Source: Euphorbia lathyris
Taxonomy: Eukaryota; Streptophyta; Magnoliopsida; Malpighiales; Euphorbiaceae
Assembly: GCF_963576675.1 (NCBI RefSeq)
Contig: NC_088911.1
Location: 89,557,256-89,621,255, forward strand
Direction: 5' to 3'
Length of the DNA stretch: 64,000 nt
Shown: positions 55,192 to 64,000 of the stretch, piece after piece
Numbering within the stretch: position 1 is the stretch's first letter
How the letters are laid out: each line of letters begins with the position of its first letter
Notes under the pieces: generated by a model
What the model was told of the DNA's origin: nothing
Databases searched by the model: none
What the model saw: only the letters and a program-made list of their open reading frames with translations
Translations under genes and position numbers: made by a program

Positions 55192-58100
55192 GTTAGACAA
55201 ACAATTACGTATGTCTTAAAAATATTAGATTCTTAAGAAAACCATAATTCTGTCTTAAGAATGTTAGACAAACAATTACGTCTGTCTTAAGAATGTTAGA
55301 TGTGATAAACCAAAAATCAATTCGAACACAGAAAAACATATGAATAATAAAACCAGAAATTAAAAGGAAAGAGTTAGACAAATCCGAGGCCTGTATTAGC
55401 AGTTTCCTTAAAACGATGTCGTCGCTATTGACGACAGTCTCCTAGGATACAACAGATTACGCAAGCGAACTCAAACTGTGTGTAGGCTCGTTATCACCGG
55501 AGTAGGAAAACAAGACGCTATGAACAGACAGAGAACATAAACATTCAGAGAATATTTATTTTTATCAATAGTATAGACATTAGTCACTGAATTTGATAAT
55601 TCCATTCTATATAAATAGAACTCAAATGATATGTCTTTTCACGAACGAACACGATTGTACACGGACAGACACGCATGTTCACATACGAACACGACTGTTC
55701 ACGAAAGGAGATGTTTGTTAGTATTTAAATTAATATATAATTTTATTCAAAATTTTCCAACAACCTATTCCTAATGAGACTAAAATTGTCTTCCTTCTAA
55801 CAACTAAAGTAATACAAGTTGATGAGATTGTTGCAAAATTGTTGTACAAAAGTTTGAGTTTATTACTTTTAAAAAGCTTATTGATAGATGTCAAAACCAT
55901 TTAGTTCTAACTGCTGAGATATTTCAAATATAGTTTTAAAATTTAATTCAGTTTAAAAGTAAATATTAATTTTAATTGATCTTACAATATTAATTTTATA
56001 GATGCTATTGGAAGAATCACATCAATAAGTTCAATCACGAAATTGCTGTTAATGAAAAGAAACAAAAGATAGTCGATTTCGATGTGATGAATTATGAATA
56101 CTATCTATAGTTAAATTTTTGACAATTTAATTTAACTTTTCTTATTTTTATAAAAATAAATATATATTTATACTTTGCTTAATTATAGAAAAAATTAGAG
56201 GAAACGTAGCCATAGATTTTGATGGAAATAATATATAATTAAAAAAAAATATTAAAAATGTTAATTTTTTATACAAAAATTTAGTCAATCCGTACAACGC
56301 GCGGGAACTTCTATTCCATAACTAAGAATATTATTATTTTGCGAATTAACTATTTTCTCAAAGTCCGTATTTAGGCTAAAAATTAATTGGGACGAGGTTG
56401 AAAAAGAAAAAAAGAAAGAATTGAATTATGTAGTATGTGGTTGCACTCTCCTCTGCTCTGACTTTATATACCTAAACATAAAAAGTACTTGGAGGTTCAT
56501 ATACAACCAAATATTTTTTCATCGTTATGGAAAACAGAAACACTTTAGCTGATGTATTCTTCTAATAATTAATAGATATAGCTGACCAAACCCTATATTT
56601 CTTTTCTCTTTTCAATTATAACCAAAAACAGTACAATACTCCACATGCATACCCTCAATTCATACAATTAATGTCCACCAAAATCTTATTAACTTGTCCT
56701 CTCTTTGATTTATGCTTCTCACATGCTCCCTCTCTGTTTTTCTTTTTTAAATAAATAACTAAAATAGTCTGCTAATTATATTCTTAATTTGCATTTATTT
56801 ACCTATACAATAATAATAATTAGAGTTTGTTTAGTTAAATTTTGATCTGAATCAAAACATTTGAAATTAGTACACAAATTAAAATAAATAAATTTCCCTT
56901 TGAAGTCAAAGTGATTAAAAACATCAATTTTGGGGGAAATATGTAAGGTTGCGTATAGAATGAGGAATTCCTGAAATGCAGAAACACAAATAGATATGCT
57001 TTTGATAAAGCAGATCCATATCCATTGAAACGATTTTTAATCTTCCAAATTAGTGAAATATTAGAGGCAACTTTGTTATAAGATGACCCAATTCTGCATG
57101 CAGCTTTATGAAGATTTCACCTGACGGTTCTATTCTAGTTAAACTTGTTTATTAGCACAACATGTGCCAGGTTTAATCGACTTGCACCAAAAAATATATA
57201 ATTCAGTCACTCTTCTATGAATTTAAAAGGTCGTGGAACAAATCCCAAACATAACATATGTATAAACTAGTCTTAAAAATACATAGCATAAGGGTTCAAA
57301 CATAGTTATATCGGGTTACCTGTTTGAATCGCAAATTAATATTGAGTATGTAGCGGAAGAACTCAAACAACGAACTTGTATTATCGGTCACACTGTTTCC
57401 ACACCAAAATTATTTGGGAGGAAGAATGATCAATTCACGATCTAAGAACGAAATCTCCTTAGAGTGTGTGTGTGAGGCGCCGATTTTAAAGAGAGAGGGA
57501 GAAAAGATCTTTCTCTTAATTCTCATGTTTTATGTCTAACCTAAATCCTTCTATATGGGCTAAGACTTCCTTATGCCATAAAAATTGGAAAATATTAATC
57601 TTAGGTCAACTAGTGATATAGGACAAATAAAATAAAGCCGGAACAAAGGCCTGAAAAATCATCTTATTGGGCTAAAGCAAGGGCCCATATCGCAAAGAGC
57701 CGAGGAGAAGAATTGGAGCGGTTAATTAGACAACTTCAAGGGCATCTAGTTTCACATTTGGACCAACGGGCTTCGAGACCACACTCTTAATCCCTAGCTC
57801 ACACTAGAAATTGTGGAGTGGCATAAAGGGATCAGAGTCTGAAGCCAACCAATGGATACACATGAAAAGGCGTTTGGCCGAACCAATGAAGAGCTAACAC
57901 ATGTAAAGTGCATTACACTTTAGATATGTAATTATATATAAATAGCTTTGAAAATCATGCTCCAGGTACATTCACTATTCACAACTGTTTATTAATTGCT
58001 TTCGAGTTACTTCTAATTTCGGCTCTTCCCTGACCGTTTGTTGTGATTCAGGTCCTTGGAAAGTAGTTCAAAAATCATATTCAATATCGAAGACATCATT

Positions 58101-60480
58101 TGGTACAGTGAACGTGGACGGTCGTTGTGAAAATAGCCTATGTTCATAGTTCAGCCAGGTCTTCAAGCTGTTCCTATTCCTAGCACATCGGCCGCACCTA
58201 ATCGTGGCTAGTGGATTCTAGCAATGATCCTCTGGAACGGTTGCATATTTCTCCAGCTATAGATCAAAGGATAGATGCCTGTTTAGGATCTTTAGACCAC
58301 CATCAATGAAAGTTTATGGATGGCCTGACGAAGCAGTTGATATTATAATATTGGATCTGTGCAAGAGTCCATGAATATCCTCAGAGCGGAGCATGCAACT
58401 CTGATGGAGATTATCCAGATAGAGCTGAAGGAGGCAAGAGAACCTAGTAGAGATGGGGGGTAGCCATGGCTGAATGGCTTGTTCTATGGAACATCATGAT
58501 GTCCGAACGTGTCCAAAGAAAAAAGGATTTTGAGAGGAGTCTTATCCACAAGTAATCCATGGGAGATCCAAGGAGAAACATGTCAATTCTCCATATTGAA
58601 GACACTATCGATCACCTTCACCAACCAAGTAGATTTCCAAGCCTGTAGGTTCAGGATCCCTCAAGCAGCGTCGAGGCGTTCGTCATGATTCCATTAAATC
58701 CTTGATTCGTCATAGGAAGCACATAGAAAGAGACTGGAAGTTTCTAGATCTCCAGATCAAAGAAACCGAAGACAGAAACCGAAGCTGAATGAGGAGGAGA
58801 GTTCCCTAGAGGAAGAAGGTCAGAATCATTGAATCATTCAGTGTTTTAGAATCATTGAATCCTTCGGTATTTTAGAATCATTCGGTTAGAATCATTAAAT
58901 CATTCGGTGTTTTAGAACCATATTCTTTGAAGGTTAGAGCTATATACTCTATTTTTCAGAACCGAGATTTCAAACACCGAATGAGGGACTAATTTTTCTT
59001 TGAAGGTTTGTAAAGGTTAAGAACCCGTTGATTCGAGGAGAATGAGGGAGTAATTGATTTTGACTCTAAAGTTTAAGGGTCAACTGGATTTTATACCAAA
59101 AAAATTAGCACAAAAATGTAGATTTTGGATTCAATTAAGGCCCAAATATTAGGTAAGGGAAAACTTTTTTTTATCAAAAAATAAAATATTTTTAAGTGTT
59201 TCTTTATACCTTGAGAAAATATTTTCCTATCACTAACTGATATTGTATAAAATGTTATATTTATTTTCAACTAAAGCTTACATTATAATAAACAAAAAAA
59301 GGAAATAGGAAAATGTGGAAAACAAAATCTGAAAAACGAAAAACGCATAAAAAAATTTATTTTTAAGTTGTTTTATGTTTTTTTTTTCTCTTTTTCACGT
59401 TTTTTCCGATTTTTTTTTACAGTTTTTCTCATTTTTGTCAGATCCATCCAAAATAAAATCAAATATAACGGTGAAACATCCTCATTGATCCGAAGTAGTG
59501 TCTCACAAAAAAGAAAAATAAAAGAATGGAAAATTCAACAACAAAGTTTCTGCATAAATTTAGTTTGACCATCCCAGCCTATGTCATAACTCAAAAAATA
59601 TATGGATCCAAATTAAATTCTTCCAAATTCTTTGGAAACTTAAGACATAGAAGCAATCTCAAATTAATATCCCAAGGACTGAACCCTAATGAAAATTTGT
59701 TAAAAATTTCTTGGAACTCACCAGATATGTAAAACGACATATTTTACGTCCTAAATCCAAATCCAAACTAGGTGATTGTACCATAACTTTTACGTCCTCA
59801 ATCCAAATCCAAACTAGGTGAACCCATTTGAAACTTAATAGAAAGTGGTTGCTAATTCTAGGAACATATAGAAAGTTGCAACGATGTATCGTTGCTCTAT
59901 CTATATATACAAGAACTTCAAGATGAAGGGTTAAGAATTTAAGAACATGTGCATTTCCTCAGAAACGTTAAAGAACAAATTTCGAGCTACAGTTGATAAA
60001 TGGTTCTAAAGTAGTATACAAATCAAGAACAAACACACCTCTACGAGTTGCAACGATGTTGTTGCTCCTATCTGTAGATACAAGAACTTCCAAGATTTAA
60101 GGGCTAGCTAGCATTCTTAAATCTACAGTTTATACTGGTACTCAACCACAAATATATTTTTCTTATTTGTGGTTCTGACTCCTGAACATTTGTTCATATA
60201 GGGCATAAATATACTTTTCTTTTCTGCCTCTGGCATTGTAAATCAAATTTCTCCTACCATTCACAACCAGGAAATAAATGCATGGTATGTGCATAATTGA
60301 AGATCAATGAAAATTCTTTACTGGTACATGTAATAAGGCTCAACTAATCAAATGTAATACTGATACAAAACAAAACAAAAAAACAAGTCTTTTACTATTT
60401 GCACGTATTGAAACACCACAAAATTCACATAAGAGAAGGAAAAAATCAATGACAATGAATCTCTGGCACAAGATCATGCA
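55192..60480. other. Intergenic DNA with faint retroelement traces
   Basis: No intact gene seen. GTTAGACAAACAATTACGT occurs twice (55192 and about 55266). Sequence from about 57540 to 58800 has an LTR-like look (TATA-like ATATATAAATAG near 57936, then a leader-like stretch) but shows no readable gag. A pair of similar 60-bp segments occurs around 59880 and 60045 (GTTGCAACGATGT). Confidence 0.5.
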
Positions 60481-60543
60481 ACTAGAGCTTAGAGGAAACA
60501 GCAATTCTATACATGGATGATTATAAGACTTGAAATTAGAGGC

Positions 60544-62325
60544 TCATTTATAGGTTCCCATACCGACTCCCATTTCTCCACCGTATGCCTGGAAACCATT
60601 TCTGGCCTTGGAATAGGAAATATAGTAAAATTCAGAAACTATAGCAGTGAATAATGTAAAAGCTGCTCCTGCCCCAAAAACTCCCTTCCTTAATGTCTGG
60701 CAATCAGGAGGACTCTCGCTGAAAACAGTCCTGTATTTTGTGTGATAAGCATTCCTCACCGATCCAGCCAACAAGCATACCTCGGCAATGAAGAAAAACA
60801 CCCTGATGGACACAATTGCAGAAGCTCACAATGAGATACAATTCTGATTGACTTGTAATTAAGGTTGTTAAGAGGCAAGAAAACGTACCAGCAGGTAATG
60901 AAGAGCATAACTGCACAAGCTCTTGAACCTCCTGGATTCAAAGGCTTGCCACAGCAGAAACACTGACTTGCTACCATAATAATGACTTGGCTAGCCATGA
61001 GAAATAAAAATGCACCCACACCATACCCAGTTGCTATGTCTGAATCATAGACACAGTAATTGTAATCTACTTCAGTATCCTGCTTGATTACAGCCTGCAA
61101 CATGAAATTTTATTTATCAATTGGTAATTGATAAAGAACCAAGCTTATATGTGCACTTCATACACAATTCAAAGTTACTGCTTTGTCTAATAGTTACAGA
61201 GAATAACTCTTTCATCAATTGAACGAATTAGTATTACTGTTAGGCGAATAACTCACTACTTTACTGCCCACCATAGGCACCATTTTTCTATTTAAAAAGT
61301 GTAATCTACTAGGAAGAAGTCATTGACTTCTAATACATTGCTATTACTATTATTTATTAATATTTTCCATGTGGTTGTCGGCAGGATTATAATAATAATG
61401 CCTTTGTTTGGCATAATAAGTACCAATTATAAATAAAAACACAGAGTAGCATCATCTGGGGACCCAAGTTTAAAATATGCCTTAAACTTTGTCAAGAACA
61501 ACTGTAATTGGCATGTGTGAGATGGGAATGTTGCAGGCTGTGGGTTTAGTGTAAAGGCTCAACTAATATCTTCTTTGATTCTATATTAATTATAGTCAGA
61601 ATGTTAGCTTCTATGTACTAGCCATTACCTGATTAAAGAAAATACTAATATTTTATTCACTAATTAACAAACATTCATCATCTCATGGAAAAAAGTGCTA
61701 ATTGCAATGATCAGATTGAAAAGAAAGTCTGCTAGAACATGTTTCCTAACACTTCTCCTATCATTGTTAGTTTCTACTCACAGCTATTTGTTTGAGAAAA
61801 TAGCAGATCTATGAGTTTTGATTACTTGATAATAAGAACAAGCAGCATATATATAAGAGTTACTTTAAGATCTCATTTCATTTCTAAGACAACATCAATA
61901 ATTTTCATCATAAATTGAGATCGGGATTGCCGATTCCATATTGATACCACTATCACTTTTCTAGATAAGAAAATCCCAGAAAGATGCACGAAACTTGTTC
62001 AATCAGGCATTGCAACCCCCAAGAATGCTCGTTATTCAGTTCTAAAGAGAAATTCCCAAATTCATATTTCAATTCGTTTAAATTCGGTTACGATTTCTCA
62101 GCCTAGAAATAGAAGACAGTAGCATGAACAATTTTCGAAGAAGCCAAACAAAAAGGTATATTGAAGAAAACAGAATATGAAGCTTAGAGTAGAAGTGTGT
62201 GTAAATGAGAGGAAGAGTGAAAAGAATGTACTTACAGTGCTTCTTCTCTGCTCAGCAGCAACAGCCAAACCGAAGGCAACGAGATCTAAGATAAAGACTG
62301 AAATGAGTAGCAGTTTTGATGCCAT
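60544..62325 (-). CDS. DUF1218 family membrane protein, three exons
   Basis: The only ordinary host gene. Exons at 62325-62236, 61094-60889 and 60802-60544 give 184 residues; the first intron is phase 0 and the second phase 2 (splitting a Trp codon), and all sites are GT-AG. The exon 1 end may be off by one. The protein has four hydrophobic segments: residues 1-24, GYGVGAFLFLMASQVIIMVA, CAVMLFITCWVFFFIAEVCL and GAGAAFTLFTAIVSEFYYI. It has the family's YNYCVYDSDIATGYG segment and CFCCGKP cysteines. Members include the MWL and VCC proteins of Arabidopsis, linked to lignin in cell walls and to vein patterning; which subgroup this is cannot be told. Intron 1 is about 1.1 kb and shows no insertion. 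Confidence 0.88.
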
Positions 62326-62339
62326 TGTTAGTAATTAAG

Positions 62340-63170
62340 CTTGTTTACAGCCCAGAGAGAAGTCCAACTGCTGATACGGAAGAGAAAGTGTGAAATTATA
62401 AGGAAATGGTGTAAAGAGGAAGTAAGAATTTACCTAGAGAAAAAGACTGTTCAGCTGTCTGAAAAAGGGTATTTTACCTTCCATGTCAAATATAAATACA
62501 ATATTAATTACCTATTTATGGGATGGGGATGGTATTATTGCTTAAAGGACAAGGTACAACCGTCTTCTTTTCAACTAGGTGAAGTTATCGTTGCAAACAA
62601 GGCTCTACATTCTAATGTAATCTCATTTTGGGATTTCTTTGTAGAAAATCTACTAGCTGTACATTCATTGTACCGATTCGATTCATTGTACCTTAGAAAC
62701 ATGATTCTCTTTTTTCATTAGTTGGGTTCATTGCACCTGGTACATCATAGAAGTTCTCGTGTCATTTGTACGGGATTTCTCGTTCCTGTTTTCCGTCCAA
62801 TGGAAATTTTCCGTCCGAAACTTTTCTCCCCATCTCTCCCCATTCTCCGATTTCTTTAAAAATGAAAACTAAATATATACTATAAATTATATAAAAATTA
62901 CATAAACTTCATGCAACATTTCAAATTTTAAGAGAAATATAAGAAAGATTTTAATAACAACACACTCTCTAACACTTGACATATAAAAATAAAAATAATA
63001 AATAAGAATAAATAGAAATTTTTCCCGAAAGTCAACCGGGATTCCCATGGGGACATATAGGAAATCTATCCTCATCTCTAATTTTGGGGATAAAAAATCT
63101 TCATGCCCGTCCCACGAAAATTCTTATTAGGGATTCTCTATTTCTGACAGGACGAATTCTCGACGGGGAC
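62340..63170. other. Intergenic DNA with hAT-like scrap
   Basis: The upstream region of the DUF1218 gene on its - strand side. Sequence at about 62770-63170 has GGGATTCCCATGGGGAC, TCATGCCCGTCCC and GACGGGGAC segments, like the subterminal parts of the hAT element at 30349, but clear ends are missing. No gene seen. Confidence 0.45.
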
Positions 63171-64000
63171 AAAGGGTTTGTATGGAATTTGATAGCTACT
63201 CGTAATGTTTTATTATTTCAAAAAACTTCAAATGGTGTCAATAAAAATGGGGAGTATTTGGTGAAATCCGGTTGTAAAGTTGTTTATGGAGTTTTAAGAG
63301 CTTCTTCTAGCCTGATAGCTTCTTCCATGGGTACTGATATTTTTTGTGGGATTCTCTATGGAAGTTTAAATGTCCTTCGAATTTATTCACATAGTGTAGA
63401 ATGCAGCTAAGAAGGCCTTGCCTTGTCATGAAAATCTCATAAGGAAATCAATTAATTTGATTCGGTCATTGTTGTTTTTGTGGTTATCATGTTGAAACTT
63501 TAATACACATTTTTAAAGATTGCCCATGAACAAGATTATACTGGAGAAAGGCGATCTGTTATATCCCATGTATAAAATTGCAGGTTTGAATTCTCTATAG
63601 TGGTTTGCTGCTGTGTTGAAATTATTGCTAAATGAGGAGTTTGTGGTTTTGTTATAGTTTGATCCATTATATTTGGTTTGAGAGAAATCAATTAATTCAT
63701 GGAAAACGGCGGCTTGGGGTAATAAAAACTGTGGTAGCGGTATGGAATTCGGTTAATTAGTTTGCTAAGTGGTCGGGTGGGCGGGTGCTAGGTGCGGGAA
63801 GGTGTGACTTAGCTATGTTTGTTGGGAGAGATGATTGTGAGGTTCCGTCAGCAGCAAATACGGGTGTAGAGGTGCAAAATTTATTTTTGCCAGAGGTAAT
63901 TGCTGGTGCTGCAGGTACAGGTCTCCTGGGCTCGGAAGCAGGTGCTGCTTATTGTGGGAATGGTGTTACGATTAGGGAGTCTGGTTCTTCGTTGCTGGTT
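63171..64000 (+). pseudogene. LINE (non-LTR) RT C-terminal fragment, decayed
   Basis: The + strand gives KNGEYLVKSGCKVVYGV near 63250. A FLWD-like tryptophan segment follows, then FCGYHVETLIHIFKDCP near 63470-63530. This is the zinc-binding region found at the end of plant LINE reverse transcriptases. A weak RNase H-like tail continues to the window edge. Several frameshifts and stops; it runs off the right end. Confidence 0.6.

Noticed and set aside
57540..58800. Possible LTR plus gag leader
   Set aside because: TATA-like sequence and general look only; no paired LTR, no primer site I trust and no readable protein.

Overview
The window is plant nuclear DNA, most likely from a eudicot with a repeat-rich genome. 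The evidence is a spliced DUF1218-family plant gene, a plant mobile domain (PMD) gene, Tat- and Athila-type Ty3/gypsy elements, a Sirevirus-type Ty1/copia element, and CACTA, hAT and Harbinger-type DNA transposons. I cannot name the species. No bacterial, organellar, rRNA or tRNA gene was seen.

Layout. (1) 1-~16.7 kb: most of a giant Tat-lineage Ty3/gypsy element on the + strand; its 5' LTR lies left of the window. It has a frameshifted gag start, a 2,261-codon gag-pol frame, a 5.2-kb 3' region holding a six-exon PMD gene in antisense with its own TATA box, two arrays of 39-bp repeats, and a long 3' LTR. (2) 16.7-21.7 kb: wreckage of an Athila-type element (broken gag, no pol, complete-looking LTR at 20150-21704). 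(3) 21.7-33.3 kb: AT-rich intergenic DNA with a CACTA end next to ubiquitin-conjugating-enzyme-like exons, a Harbinger/Tourist MITE (28880-29693), an hAT-type element (30349-30946), and an hAT-like element (31945-33334) that holds two smaller MITEs. (4) 33345-55191: one nested insertion flanked by the 5-bp duplication GTTAG. The outer element is an Athila-like, apparently non-autonomous retrotransposon on the - strand, primed by tRNA-Asp, with two diverged ORF-1-like genes. A deleted gypsy remnant (33879-37242) interrupts its left side. A complete but mutated Sirevirus-type copia element with an envelope-like ORF (43305-54746) sits inside its right LTR. (5) 55.2-60.5 kb: intergenic DNA. (6) 60544-62325 (-): the only ordinary host gene, a three-exon DUF1218 membrane protein gene. 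(7) 62.8-64.0 kb: a hAT-like scrap and a decayed LINE fragment running off the window.

Most interesting points. The Tat polyprotein carries three additional capsid-like modules, about 92 residues apart, between its zinc-knuckle region and its protease. All three Ty3/gypsy LTRs that could be read carry clusters of short palindromes, unrelated in sequence between families, but spaced about 20-22 bp (two DNA turns). In the two + strand LTRs the clusters lie just upstream of the LTR TATA box. The Athila-like element repeats its palindrome upstream of both ORF copies. The PMD gene keeps canonical splice sites, all introns in phase 0, and a single internal stop.
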